A stretch of 64,000 bases of DNA from contig JAEXBA010000019.1 of the NCBI GenBank assembly GCA_023457935.1, forward strand, positions 1 through 64,000. Direction: 5' to 3'. Made by a program: the position numbers and the translations under genes. Shown piece after piece: positions 19,245-28,391 of this stretch. The notes beneath the pieces are model-generated. The model did not search any database. It was not told the origin of the DNA and saw only the letters and a program-made list of their open reading frames with translations. Within the stretch, counting starts at the first letter, position 1. Every line of letters starts with the position of its first letter. The stretch comes from Bacteroidota bacterium (GTDB lineage Bacteria > Bacteroidota > Bacteroidia > Flavobacteriales > Weeksellaceae).

Positions 19245-19709
19245 ATGATTAATTTCTACGAGACATACGAGTGCAAAATTGATGACAAAGGGCGGCTGAA
19301 GCTTCCTTCGTCATTGGTAAAGCTGCTTGAAGCCACAGAGAATAAAAACTTTGTGGTAAAGCGCTCTGTTGCACGCAAATGCCTAGAAATTTATCCAATG
19401 TCGCCATGGGAAAAAATCATGGCAAAAATAAACAAGCTGAACCGTTTCGTAACAGAAAATGCAGATTTTATCCGTGTTTTTACGGCTGGAGTAAAAAATA
19501 TTGAACTTGATGCTTCGGAGCGAGTTCTTATTCCAAAAGATCTTAAAGCATTTGCGGAACTTTCCAAAGATGTAGTAATCGCCGGTGCCGGTGAAATTTT
19601 TGAAGTTTGGGACAAAGCAGCTTATGAAGCAATTATCTCTATCAGTCAGGAAGATTTTGCCAAACTATCCGAACGGGTAATGGGCAACATCAGTTTTGAT
19701 GAAGAGTAA
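19245..19709 (+). CDS. mraZ: Transcriptional regulator MraZ
   Basis: MraZ is the first gene of the division and cell-wall cluster and a DNA-binding repressor of it. The 154-residue protein has the two AbrB-like repeats: DDKGRLKLPSSL near the N-terminus and the second D-A-S-E-R-V-L-I-P block near residue 85. The start is ATG 19245, because the protein then begins MINFYETYECKIDDKG as expected; an upstream GTG would lie in the operator repeats. Two GTGGG boxes sit just upstream, so autoregulation is likely. rsmH follows 21 nt after the stop. Confidence 0.93.
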   Translation: MINFYETYECKIDDKGRLKLPSSLVKLLEATENKNFVVKRSVARKCLEIYPMSPWEKIMAKINKLNRFVTENADFIRVFTAGVKNIELDASERVLIPKDLKAFAELSKDVVIAGAGEIFEVWDKAAYEAIISISQEDFAKLSERVMGNISFDEE

Positions 19710-19730
19710 CCTGAAACACAAATAAAAATC

Positions 19731-20633
19731 TTGGAACAAGCCTATCACGTGCCGGTTTTGCTGACGAAAAGTGTAGACGATCTGGTGACAGATCCGGACG
19801 GCATTTATGTGGACTGCACTTTTGGAGGCGGCGGACATTCCCGTGAGATTCTGAAAAGACTCTCCGACAAAGGCAAGCTGTACGCATTTGACCAAGATCT
19901 TGATGCACTGGAAAATAAAATTGATGATCCTAGATTCACACTGATTAACCAGAATTTCAGGTTTCTTGAGAATTCGCTGCTGATGTATGGAATTACACAG
20001 GTAGACGGAGTTCTTGCAGATCTGGGCGTTTCTTCCCATCAGTTTGATGAAGCAGAACGCGGATTTTCTACCAGAAGCGATGCACCGCTGGATATGAGAA
20101 TGAATGTTAAGCAGCATCTGGACGCCAAAAAGGTGGTGAACGATTATGAAGAAGAACACCTTGCAGACATCTTTTATCATTACGGTGAGCTGCGCGAAGC
20201 ACGGAAACTGGCAAGAGAAATTGTTCATCACCGGAAAACAAAGAAAATTGCAACAACGGAAGACCTTAAGAAACTCTTCAGTTACATTCCGCCGCACAAG
20301 CAGAATAAATTTTTTGCGCAGGTTTTCCAGGCCATCAGAATTGAGGTGAATCAGGAACTTGAAGTGCTGAAAGACATGCTTCTTCAGGCATACAAAATCC
20401 TGAAACCGGGCGGCAGACTGGTGGTTATTTCCTACCACTCACTGGAAGACCGTTTGGCAAAGCGTTTCCTGAAAAACGGAATGTTTGAAGGTGAACCGGA
20501 AAGAGACATCTACGGAAACTATGCAAAAGCTTTTGAACTCCTGCAGAGCAAAGCTACCGTTCCGGACAATGATGAAATTGAAGAAAACTCGCGCGCAAGA
20601 AGTGCGAAACTCAGAACAGGAATCAAATTGTAA
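19731..20633 (+). CDS. rsmH: 16S rRNA (cytosine(1402)-N(4))-methyltransferase
   Basis: RsmH methylates C1402 of 16S rRNA in the ribosomal P site using S-adenosylmethionine. The 300-residue protein starts with YHVPVLLTKSVDDL and has the SAM motif DCTFGGGGHSREIL, the DGVLADLGVSSHQFDEAERGFS block, and KPGGRLVVISYHSLEDR. The start is TTG 19731: no ATG or GTG exists between the in-frame upstream mraZ stop and the conserved YHVPVLL, so a TTG start is well supported. It is the second gene of the dcw operon. Confidence 0.95.
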   Translation: MEQAYHVPVLLTKSVDDLVTDPDGIYVDCTFGGGGHSREILKRLSDKGKLYAFDQDLDALENKIDDPRFTLINQNFRFLENSLLMYGITQVDGVLADLGVSSHQFDEAERGFSTRSDAPLDMRMNVKQHLDAKKVVNDYEEEHLADIFYHYGELREARKLAREIVHHRKTKKIATTEDLKKLFSYIPPHKQNKFFAQVFQAIRIEVNQELEVLKDMLLQAYKILKPGGRLVVISYHSLEDRLAKRFLKNGMFEGEPERDIYGNYAKAFELLQSKATVPDNDEIEENSRARSAKLRTGIKL

Positions 20634-20639
20634 GACATG

Positions 20640-20694
20640 AGATTTCAGACACAGGACAACAAACAAAAAATCTGAAATCTGAAATCTGAAATCT
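20640..20694. repeat. TCTGAAATCT repeat/palindrome between rsmH and ftsL
   Basis: AGATTTCAGA at 20640-20649 is the exact reverse complement of TCTGAAATCT. The latter occurs three times in overlapping 7-nt register at 20671-20694, so a 10-bp stem can form with any of the three. The same word recurs between murC and ftsQ (30901-30910). Confidence 0.75.
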
Positions 20695-20698
20695 ATAG

Positions 20699-21067
20699 AT
20701 GGCAAAAAGAACAACAAAAAGGCCTCAGAAAAAACTCACTTTCATCGATCTGCTGAAGGGTAATTTTCTGAACCGCGACGAGCTGAAAGTGCATTACAAG
20801 TATTTTCTGCTCCTGTTTGTTCTGATGATGATTATGATTTACAGCAACCATTTGGTTAACCAAAAAATAGAAATAGTAAATGATTTGAAAGAGCAGACGG
20901 AAGAATACAAATCCCGCAATGCCTTTGCCCAAAGCCGACTGATTAAAGTAAGAATGGAATCGGAACTGGGAAAGGAAATGGTTCAGGATTCTCTTTTGCC
21001 GCTGGAAAATCATCCACATAAATTACTGATAAAACTGGACAGCACTGATGCCAACAAAACAGAATGA
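20699..21067 (+). CDS. ftsL: FtsL-like cell division protein
   Basis: This 122-residue bitopic membrane protein sits in the ftsL position of the dcw operon, between rsmH and the transpeptidase. It has a basic cytosolic N-terminus (KRTTKRPQKK), one membrane helix at about 34-52 (YFLLLFVLMMIMIYSNHLV), then a predicted periplasmic coiled coil (EIVNDLKEQTEEYKSRNAF). Sequence similarity to E. coli FtsL is weak, as is normal; the call rests on position, topology and size. In other bacteria FtsL joins FtsB and FtsQ to activate FtsWI. It overlaps the next gene by 20 nt, which suggests coupled translation. Confidence 0.82.
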   Translation: MAKRTTKRPQKKLTFIDLLKGNFLNRDELKVHYKYFLLLFVLMMIMIYSNHLVNQKIEIVNDLKEQTEEYKSRNAFAQSRLIKVRMESELGKEMVQDSLLPLENHPHKLLIKLDSTDANKTE

Positions 21068-23039
21068 ATACGAAACTAAGCGCTCAAAAACGCTGAAGTG
21101 GGGCTACCTTTTCGCAGGGGTGGCCATCGTTGTTTTTCTGATGTTTCTGATCAGGATTGTTCAGATTCAGAACACCAATGTAGCCGAAATAAAAGCTGAT
21201 TATATCAACAGCAACTACCGTGAAGCAACTTTAAAAGCTGCACGCGGAAACCTTTACGCTTCCGACGGGTCCATTCTTGCCACCACCGTGATGCGTTACG
21301 ACATTTACATTGACTTCAAAACTATCAGAGATACCGTTTACAGCAATAATATTGGCCCACTTACAGATTCTCTGAGCAGAATGTTCGATAAGCCTAGAAG
21401 CTATTTCAGACAGCGTCTGGACGATCAGAAAGCCAAGAAAAATCAGTATTATTCATTAGTTCGCGGGCTGGACTTTGATGAGTACGACCGTATCCGGCAG
21501 TTTCCGATTTTCAAAAAGGGAAAACACCGGGGCGGATTTATCGTAGACCGGAATTACAAGCGTGAACTCGCTACGACAGAAATCGGCGTCGGAACAATCG
21601 GAATGGATGACCACCGCGGAAAAGCCGGTTTGGAAGCGGCTTTCTCAAAATACCTCAGCGGAACCGACGGGAAGCGACTGGAGCAAAGAATCAACTCCAG
21701 CCAGTGGAAACCGATTGATTACTGGAAAGTTCAGGATCCGGTGGACGGACAGGATGTTTACACCACTCTCGACCTCAGAATACAGGATATTGCCACTTCC
21801 GCACTTGAAAAACAGCTGATTAACTTCGATGCTGAACACGGCTGCGTTGTGGTGATGGAAACCGAAACCGGAAAAGTGAAAGCCATGGTGAATCTTCGCA
21901 GAACTGAACCGGGAATCTATGTGGATGCTTACAATTACATTCTTAAAGACGGAATTGAGCCGGGTTCTACTTTCAAAACGGTATCTCTGCTGGCCGCAAT
22001 GGACGACGGTTTTATTAATGAAAACACAACAGTAAACGTTGGTGGCGGCGTATGGAATTATGCCGGACAGCGTATTTCCGACGGTCATGGTGGCGGAACT
22101 TATGAAATCAGCGATGTTTTGGCGAAGTCGAGCAATGTAGGAACCGCAAAGCTGATTACCCAATATTACGCTGAAAAACCTCAGGTATTCCTCGACCATC
22201 TCAAGAGATGGAAAATGTTCGAAAAAATGGATATTGAACTGCCGGGAATAACCAAACCGTTTGTTTACACTCCTGAACACAAGCGCTGGAACGCCGCAAC
22301 ACTGGCCTCAATATCATACGGTTATTCAACAAATTTCAATCTTCTGCAGCTGACGACATTCTATAACGGAATTGCAAACGGCGGACAGATGCTAAAACCG
22401 CTCTTCATCGACAAAATTATGAAAGACGGACAGGTAATGTATGAAGCAAAACCGCAGGTTCTGGTCAACAAAATGGCTTCAAAGGAAGCAATCACGATGA
22501 TGACCCACGCTTTAACAAAAGCGGTTGAAAAAGGAACTGCGAAAAGTATCTTCACGCCGAACCTTAAAATGGCTGGAAAAACGGGTACCGCAAGATTCGA
22601 ATACTGGCTTCCGGGAAAAATGAAATACCGCTCATCGTTTGCAGGATTTTATCCGGCTGACAGTCCCAAATATACCTGCTATGTTATGGTAAGCGAACCC
22701 GATGTTTCAAAAGGGTTTTACGGATCTACAGTGGCAGCGCCGGTTTTTAAGGAAATCGCCGGTAAAACATTCCTGAAAACACCACAGAATATCGAACAGA
22801 ACCTTCTTGTCAACAAAAAAGTTGATATGAGTAAACTGGTTGAACCCAACAGGAAAATTGCGTTCAACGGAACAATGCCAAATGTAACCGGTTTAATCGG
22901 AAAAAATATAATTCCTCAGCTTGAAAACCAAGGTTACCGCGTTGATTATAAAGGTGTTGGAAGGATAAAGGAGCAGTTTCCTTCAGAAGGAACCGTCATC
23001 AGCAAAAACCAAAAAATATATCTTAAACTTCAGTATTAA
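21048..23039 (+). CDS. ftsI: Division-specific transpeptidase (FtsI/PBP3-type) with PASTA domain
   Basis: This class B penicillin-binding protein cross-links septal peptidoglycan. The 663 residues comprise a cytosolic tail and membrane helix (18-38), a PBP dimerisation domain with RGNLYASDGSILAT (66-79), and a transpeptidase domain. The catalytic motifs are intact: Ser307-x-x-Lys310 (STFK), Ser361-x-Asn363 (SSN) and Lys511-Thr-Gly513. A single PASTA domain follows from about 605 (MPNVTGLIGKN). The PASTA domain is an addition relative to E. coli FtsI and is usual in Bacteroidota. The gene overlaps ftsL and is followed by murE after 2 nt, and works with FtsW encoded downstream. Confidence 0.94.
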   Translation: MPTKQNEYETKRSKTLKWGYLFAGVAIVVFLMFLIRIVQIQNTNVAEIKADYINSNYREATLKAARGNLYASDGSILATTVMRYDIYIDFKTIRDTVYSNNIGPLTDSLSRMFDKPRSYFRQRLDDQKAKKNQYYSLVRGLDFDEYDRIRQFPIFKKGKHRGGFIVDRNYKRELATTEIGVGTIGMDDHRGKAGLEAAFSKYLSGTDGKRLEQRINSSQWKPIDYWKVQDPVDGQDVYTTLDLRIQDIATSALEKQLINFDAEHGCVVVMETETGKVKAMVNLRRTEPGIYVDAYNYILKDGIEPGSTFKTVSLLAAMDDGFINENTTVNVGGGVWNYAGQRISDGHGGGTYEISDVLAKSSNVGTAKLITQYYAEKPQVFLDHLKRWKMFEKMDIELPGITKPFVYTPEHKRWNAATLASISYGYSTNFNLLQLTTFYNGIANGGQMLKPLFIDKIMKDGQVMYEAKPQVLVNKMASKEAITMMTHALTKAVEKGTAKSIFTPNLKMAGKTGTARFEYWLPGKMKYRSSFAGFYPADSPKYTCYVMVSEPDVSKGFYGSTVAAPVFKEIAGKTFLKTPQNIEQNLLVNKKVDMSKLVEPNRKIAFNGTMPNVTGLIGKNIIPQLENQGYRVDYKGVGRIKEQFPSEGTVISKNQKIYLKLQY

Positions 23040-23041
23040 AT

Positions 23042-24502
23042 ATGAATCTTACAGCATTATTAAACAGAATCCCTGTTTTGGAAACCATCGGTGAAGTGAA
23101 CCGCGAAGTTTCTGAAATTATTTTCGACAGCAGAAAAGTTGTTGAAGGGTCGCTGTATGCTGCTTTAAGAGGAACGGTTTCAGACGGTCACAGCTATATT
23201 GATGCAGCCATAGAAAAAGGCGCAGAAGTTATTATCTGCGAAGAAATTCCATCAGAAAGAAAAGAAAATATCACTTACATCAAAGTGAAAGATTCTTCCA
23301 AAACGCTCGGGCAGATTGCCAGTAATTTTTATGGAAATCCTTCTGAAAAACTTGATCTGATCGGAATTACCGGAACTAACGGAAAAACTTCAACAACTAC
23401 TCTGCTTTTTGATATCTTCAGGAATTTAGGTTTTAAATCTGCCTTGATTTCAACTGTTGAATACAGAATTGCAGATGAAGTAATTCCGTCAACACACACC
23501 ACTCCGGATGTCATCAGACTGAACCAAATGCTTGCAAAAGCAGTAGAGGCCGGTTGCGAATACGCGTTCATGGAAGTATCGTCGCACGGAATCCATCAGA
23601 ACAGAACCGAAGGTCTACAGTTTAAAGTGGCCGGTTTTACCAATATTACGCATGATCATCTTGATTATCACAAGACTTTTGACGAATATCTGAAAACGAA
23701 GAAAAGGTTTTTTGATGAACTGAACGAAGATGCTGTCGCAATTAGCAATGCCGATGACAAAAATGGCAGTGTAATGCTTCAGAACACTTCTGCAACGAAG
23801 AAATCCTATGCTCTGAAAACAATGGCTGATTATCACGGTCGCCTTCTGGAAGCAGATTTCAACGGAATGCTGCTGAATTTCAACGGTAAGGAATTCTGGA
23901 CAACACTGACCGGAAAATTCAACGTTTATAATCTTTTGCTGGCTTATGCAGTTGCAGTTGAACTGGGTTTTCATGAAGAAGATGTTCTGCAGGCAATTTC
24001 AAAGTTATCCCGTGTAAAAGGAAGATTCGAAACGATAAAATCGCCGTCAGGAATTTTCTTCGTGGTGGATTATGCTCATACTCCGGACGCTTTGGAAAAC
24101 ATTCTGGACAGCATCAACGAAATCCGCACAAAAAATGAACGGCTGATCATTGTTTTTGGTTGTGGCGGCGACCGCGATCATGCAAAAAGACCGGAAATGG
24201 CAAAAATTGCGACAAGGAAATCAACGCTGGCAATCATCACGTCAGACAATCCGCGAACAGAAGATCCGAACGCAATTATCAAGGAAATTGAAACCGGTGT
24301 TGAACCGCAGTATTTCAGCAAATACACTTCAATTCCCGACAGAAAAGAAGCCATAAAGATGGCAATAAAATTTGCCGAACCTAAAGATATCATCCTGGTG
24401 GCAGGAAAAGGACACGAAAATTATCAGGAAATCAACGGAATAAAGCATCATTTCGATGATAAGGAAGTGATTGATGATTTATTGAAACTAATGGGAAAAT
24501 AA
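23042..24502 (+). CDS. murE: UDP-MurNAc-L-Ala-D-Glu ligase MurE, meso-DAP type
   Basis: MurE adds the third residue of the peptidoglycan stem peptide. The 486-residue protein shows the Mur-ligase P-loop TGTNGKTSTTT (110-120), the HTTPDV substrate loop and the HDHLDYH motif. The specificity motif DNPR occupies residues 402-405 (DNPRTEDP), the signature for meso-diaminopimelate rather than lysine, in keeping with a Gram-negative wall. Its start codon is 2 nt after the ftsI stop, a tight operon junction. Confidence 0.96.
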   Translation: MNLTALLNRIPVLETIGEVNREVSEIIFDSRKVVEGSLYAALRGTVSDGHSYIDAAIEKGAEVIICEEIPSERKENITYIKVKDSSKTLGQIASNFYGNPSEKLDLIGITGTNGKTSTTTLLFDIFRNLGFKSALISTVEYRIADEVIPSTHTTPDVIRLNQMLAKAVEAGCEYAFMEVSSHGIHQNRTEGLQFKVAGFTNITHDHLDYHKTFDEYLKTKKRFFDELNEDAVAISNADDKNGSVMLQNTSATKKSYALKTMADYHGRLLEADFNGMLLNFNGKEFWTTLTGKFNVYNLLLAYAVAVELGFHEEDVLQAISKLSRVKGRFETIKSPSGIFFVVDYAHTPDALENILDSINEIRTKNERLIIVFGCGGDRDHAKRPEMAKIATRKSTLAIITSDNPRTEDPNAIIKEIETGVEPQYFSKYTSIPDRKEAIKMAIKFAEPKDIILVAGKGHENYQEINGIKHHFDDKEVIDDLLKLMGK

Positions 24503-24530
24503 AAACCTTGAACCTTAAACTTTGAACTAA
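24503..24530. repeat. CCTTGAAC/CTTTGAAC word repeat between murE and mraY
   Basis: The gap consists almost entirely of CCTTGAACC-TTAAA-CTTTGAAC. The same words fill the yqeY-brxB gap at about 35930-35960, so this is a degenerate copy of a shared intergenic element. Confidence 0.5.
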
Positions 24531-25772
24531 ATGTTATACTACCTCTACGAATACCTTACATCACACGGAATCCACATTCCGGGGATGAACCTTTTCCGTT
24601 ACATTTCGTTCAGAGCGGCAATGGCAGTGCTTTTTTCACTGCTTATTGCAATGGTTTACGGAAAAAGAATCATCAACTATCTGCGTAACAAACAGATGGG
24701 GGAAATGGTTCGCGATCTGGGTCTGGAAGGGCAAAAACAGAAAGAAGGAACACCTACAATGGGCGGCCTGATTATCATTCTGGCTACATTAATTCCCGTT
24801 TTGCTTTTTACAAGATTTATGAATGTTTACATTCTGCTGCTCATCGTGTCAGTAATATGGATGGGCGGAATTGGATTTCTTGATGATTATCTGAAAAAAA
24901 TCAAGAAAAACAAGGATGGCTTAAGTGGTAAATTCAAGGTTATCGGTCAGGTCGGTTTAGGCCTGATCGTCGGGATTACGATGTATTTTCACTCAGATAT
25001 CACCGTGAAAAGAAAATATGCCGATGCGTCGATTGTAAACCGCAACAACGTAGAGCAAAACTTTATGCCTACCGAAAAATCAACAGTATCTACGGTTCCG
25101 TTTTTCAAAAACAATGAGTTCGATTACAGCAAAATCCTTTTTTGGATGGATGAAAAAGAACAGGAAGAAAATGCCTGGATGGTCTTCATTCCTATTGTGA
25201 TTTTCATTGTAACTGCCGTATCCAACGGAGCAAACATTACGGACGGAATTGACGGTCTCGCCGCCGGAACCAGCACGATAATACTCCTGACACTTGCGTT
25301 TCTGGCGTACGTTTCCGGAAACATCATCTTTGCGGATTATCTGAATATTATGTTTCTCCCCAACATGGGTGAAGCCACCATTTTCGCCATTGCGATGGTA
25401 GGAGCCGTCATCGGATTTTTCTGGTACAACACCTATCCTGCGCAGGTGTTTATGGGCGACACAGGAAGTCTGATGCTGGGCGGAGTAATTGCTGTTTTGG
25501 CGGTAGTCCTTAGAAAAGAACTGCTGATTCCGGTGCTTTGCGGAATTTTCCTTGTTGAAAATATTTCTGTGATGCTTCAGGTTGCGGTATTCAAATACAG
25601 AAAAAGAAAATACGGGCTGGAATATGCCCAAAACAACCGGCTTTTCAAGATGTCGCCTCTGCACCATCATTATCAGAAGGAAGGATATCATGAAAGCAAA
25701 ATCGTAAACAGAATGATCATCATCGGCGTTATGCTGGCGATTATCTGTCTGATTACACTGAAGGTTCGATAA
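24531..25772 (+). CDS. mraY: Phospho-MurNAc-pentapeptide transferase MraY
   Basis: MraY transfers phospho-MurNAc-pentapeptide to undecaprenyl phosphate, making lipid I at the inner membrane. The 413-residue protein has about ten membrane segments, the KEGTPTMGGLIII signature, DDYLKK, NITDGIDGLAAG and the C-terminal SPLHHHYQ histidine motif. It is longer than E. coli MraY (360), mainly through an extended loop around residues 165-215 (ITVKRKYADASI to ILFWMDEKEQEE), which is typical of Bacteroidota. It lies in its normal place between murE and murD. Confidence 0.96.
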   Translation: MLYYLYEYLTSHGIHIPGMNLFRYISFRAAMAVLFSLLIAMVYGKRIINYLRNKQMGEMVRDLGLEGQKQKEGTPTMGGLIIILATLIPVLLFTRFMNVYILLLIVSVIWMGGIGFLDDYLKKIKKNKDGLSGKFKVIGQVGLGLIVGITMYFHSDITVKRKYADASIVNRNNVEQNFMPTEKSTVSTVPFFKNNEFDYSKILFWMDEKEQEENAWMVFIPIVIFIVTAVSNGANITDGIDGLAAGTSTIILLTLAFLAYVSGNIIFADYLNIMFLPNMGEATIFAIAMVGAVIGFFWYNTYPAQVFMGDTGSLMLGGVIAVLAVVLRKELLIPVLCGIFLVENISVMLQVAVFKYRKRKYGLEYAQNNRLFKMSPLHHHYQKEGYHESKIVNRMIIIGVMLAIICLITLKVR

Positions 25773-25796
25773 AAATAGAAAGAAAGAGAAGAGTTT

Positions 25797-27125
25797 ATGA
25801 AAATTGTTGTTCTTGGCGGTGGCGAAAGCGGTTTTGGAGCGGCTTATCTGGCAAAAAAGAAAGGGCTTGAAGTGTTTCTTTCGGATAAAGGTCAGATTAA
25901 GCCGGAATACAAGGCTTTGCTGGAAGAAAACGGAATTGAATATGAGGAAGGAAGTCATGATGAAGGAAGAATTCTTTCTGCAGACTGGATTATAAAGTCG
26001 CCCGGAATTCCGAAAAAGGCAGACATTATCTACAAAATCAATCAGAAAGGCATCCGTTTGTCTTCGGAAATTGAATTTGCAGCTGAATTCACCAATGCGA
26101 AAATCGTAGCCATAACCGGAAGCAACGGCAAGACCACAACCACTTCGCTGATTTACCATATTCTGAAAAATGACGGTTTCAGTGTTGGATTGGGTGGAAA
26201 TATCGGAAAAAGCTTTGCAAAACAGGTAGCCGATGAAGCTTTTGAATATTATGTATTGGAAGTAAGCTCGTTTCAGCTTGATGACATTCAGAACTTCAGG
26301 CCGTTCATCTCGCTTCTGCTGAATTTAAGTCAGGATCATCTTGATCAGTACAACTACAATTATGAAGAATATGCTTTGGCAAAATTCAGGATTGCAGAAA
26401 ACCAGGAAAACGATAATTATTTCATCTACAATAAAGACGATGAAATGAGCATGAACCTGCTTGAAAGACTGGAAATCAAAGCCAAAATGCTTCCGTTTTC
26501 ACTTCAGTCCAAAGTAAAGGAAGGCGGTTATGCAGATGAAGACAGGATTTTTGTGAAACTTCAGGAAGAGTTCTCAATGAAGATTGAGGAACTTTCTCTG
26601 GTGGGAAACCATAACGTTGCGAACTCTCTGGCAGCTTCAATTGCCGGTAAGATACTGAAAATCAGTAACGAAAGTATCCGAAATTCGCTGATGACATTTC
26701 AGGCTGTGGAACACCGGCTTGAACAGGTTGCAGAAATCAGCGGCGTTAAATACATCAACGACAGTAAAGCAACCAACGTGAATGCCGCATATTATGCGCT
26801 GGAAAGTATGAAAAACCCAACGGTGTGGATTGTTGGCGGCGTGGACAAAGGCAACGATTATACTGAAATTGAAGACCTTGTAAAAAGAAAAGTGAAAGCT
26901 ATTGTCTGCATGGGTGTTGATAATCAGAAGATTATAGATTTCTTCAGGGACAAGAAGGATTTCATCTATGATACCTCCAGCATGGAAGAAGCAGTGAAAA
27001 TCTGCAAATCCGTTGCGGAAAAAGGCGATACTGTTCTGCTCTCGCCATGTTGTGCGAGTTTCGATTTATTCAAAAATTATGAAGACCGCGGAACTAAATT
27101 TAAAGAAGAAGTTCTGAAAAACTAA
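25797..27125 (+). CDS. murD: UDP-MurNAc-L-alanine:D-glutamate ligase MurD
   Basis: MurD adds D-glutamate to UDP-MurNAc-L-Ala. The 442-residue protein has an N-terminal Rossmann domain (KIVVLGGGESGFGAAYLA), the ATP loop GSNGKTTTTSL (about 108-118), QDHLDQYNY, the NDSKATN motif and the C-terminal LLSPCCASFDLFKNYEDRG block. All are canonical for MurD rather than other Mur ligases. The gene starts 24 nt after mraY and ends 27 nt before ftsW. Confidence 0.96.
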   Translation: MKIVVLGGGESGFGAAYLAKKKGLEVFLSDKGQIKPEYKALLEENGIEYEEGSHDEGRILSADWIIKSPGIPKKADIIYKINQKGIRLSSEIEFAAEFTNAKIVAITGSNGKTTTTSLIYHILKNDGFSVGLGGNIGKSFAKQVADEAFEYYVLEVSSFQLDDIQNFRPFISLLLNLSQDHLDQYNYNYEEYALAKFRIAENQENDNYFIYNKDDEMSMNLLERLEIKAKMLPFSLQSKVKEGGYADEDRIFVKLQEEFSMKIEELSLVGNHNVANSLAASIAGKILKISNESIRNSLMTFQAVEHRLEQVAEISGVKYINDSKATNVNAAYYALESMKNPTVWIVGGVDKGNDYTEIEDLVKRKVKAIVCMGVDNQKIIDFFRDKKDFIYDTSSMEEAVKICKSVAEKGDTVLLSPCCASFDLFKNYEDRGTKFKEEVLKN

Positions 27126-27152
27126 CCGTCAGAACCTGAAACAGAAAAAGAA

Positions 27153-28388
27153 ATGAACGAACAGAATACAGAAAACAGATTTGAATTCCTGAAGGGCGAT
27201 AAAGTCCTTTGGATGGTGATTATCGTGATTTCTGTTTTTTCGATTTTCCCGGTGTATTCCGCGAGTTCCAATCTGGAATATATCGTGAACAACGGTACAA
27301 CTACCGGCCACGTTCTGAAACACATGTTTTTTGTGGTTTTGGGACTTGGTATCATGCGTTTGGTAGGAACCGTAAAATACGAACATATCGGAAAGCTGAG
27401 CAGTATTCTGCTGGCTCTGATGGCGGCGCTTCTCGTGGTTACAATGTTTACAGGACAAACCATTGACGGCGCTTCGGCTTCACGCTGGCTGAAAATTCCG
27501 GGAACTCCGATTTCATTTCAGCCGTCATCGTTTGCTTATCTGATGCTGGTGATTTACCTCTGCAGATATCTTACGAAAAGAATTAAAAGAGAGCGTGTTC
27601 CGCTGGAAAACATCATCTACATTTTCGGACCAATCCTCGTGATTTTCGGACTTGTAGCCAAAGATAACGGCTCCACAGCTTTAATGATTATGCTGGTTTC
27701 CATTGCTATCCTGATTGTAGGACAGCTCAACTGGAAATACGTGGCTGGTTTTATGGCAACCGCCGCCGTATTCATCAGTCTGTTTTTATTTGTTGCATTA
27801 AAGACAGATTTAATCAAGAGCAACCGTGTGCATACCTGGATGAGCCGTATTGAAGTTTTCTTCGATTCAAAAAAAGAAAACCAGATTGAAAGCGAGGCTG
27901 ATAAGGCTAAAAATTATCAGGTAATGCAGGCCAGAGCGGCCATTGTACACGGTGGAATTACCGGAATGGGACCGGGAAAATCTGCGTTGAAACAGATGCT
28001 TCCACAGTCGGCATCCGATTTTATTTTCGCCATAATTGTTGAGGAATACGGCTTTTTTGGAGCCGCCTTTCTCATCATTATGTATTTAATCATGATATTC
28101 AGAATTGTGATGATCGCCAGTAAAATGCCCGCATTTTTCGGGTCGTTGCTCGTCCTCGCCATCGGTATTATGATTTTCGTGCAGCTCTCGGTAAACATTG
28201 CAGTCGCCGTGAATCTGATACCTGTTACCGGACAGCCATTACCGCTGATCAGTTACGGTGGAACGTCAATGCTGGTGACGTATATCCAACTTGGACTGGT
28301 ACTGAACGTAAGTTCCAGAATTCAGGTGTTTGATGAAGAAGGAATGGGCAAAAAACAGAATATTGAAGAAATAAACGATATCGCATAA
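27153..28388 (+). CDS. ftsW: Septal peptidoglycan polymerase FtsW (SEDS family)
   Basis: FtsW polymerises lipid II at the septum together with its partner transpeptidase. The 411-residue SEDS protein has about ten membrane helices. Landmarks include the GASRWLKIPG-like segment (GASASRWLKIPGTPISFQPS), the large extracellular loop with QAL/QAR-type sequence before GITGMGPGKSALKQMLPQSASDFIFA, and the C-terminal PVTGQPLPLISYGGTSML signature. Its location between murD and murG, beside ftsI and ftsQ, indicates the division-specific member rather than RodA. It abuts murG with 3 nt between stop and start. Confidence 0.95.
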   Translation: MNEQNTENRFEFLKGDKVLWMVIIVISVFSIFPVYSASSNLEYIVNNGTTTGHVLKHMFFVVLGLGIMRLVGTVKYEHIGKLSSILLALMAALLVVTMFTGQTIDGASASRWLKIPGTPISFQPSSFAYLMLVIYLCRYLTKRIKRERVPLENIIYIFGPILVIFGLVAKDNGSTALMIMLVSIAILIVGQLNWKYVAGFMATAAVFISLFLFVALKTDLIKSNRVHTWMSRIEVFFDSKKENQIESEADKAKNYQVMQARAAIVHGGITGMGPGKSALKQMLPQSASDFIFAIIVEEYGFFGAAFLIIMYLIMIFRIVMIASKMPAFFGSLLVLAIGIMIFVQLSVNIAVAVNLIPVTGQPLPLISYGGTSMLVTYIQLGLVLNVSSRIQVFDEEGMGKKQNIEEINDIA

Positions 28389-28391
28389 CAA

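Noticed and set aside
20671..20694. The 7-nt register TCTGAAA repeats as a possible CRISPR array.
   Set aside because: Repeats overlap, have no spacers of constant length, and no cas genes are present.
25080..26159. A 359-codon minus-strand open frame across mraY and murD.
   Set aside because: It is antisense to two well-supported essential genes, has a biased Asn/His/Phe-rich translation and no recognisable domain, so it is a shadow frame.
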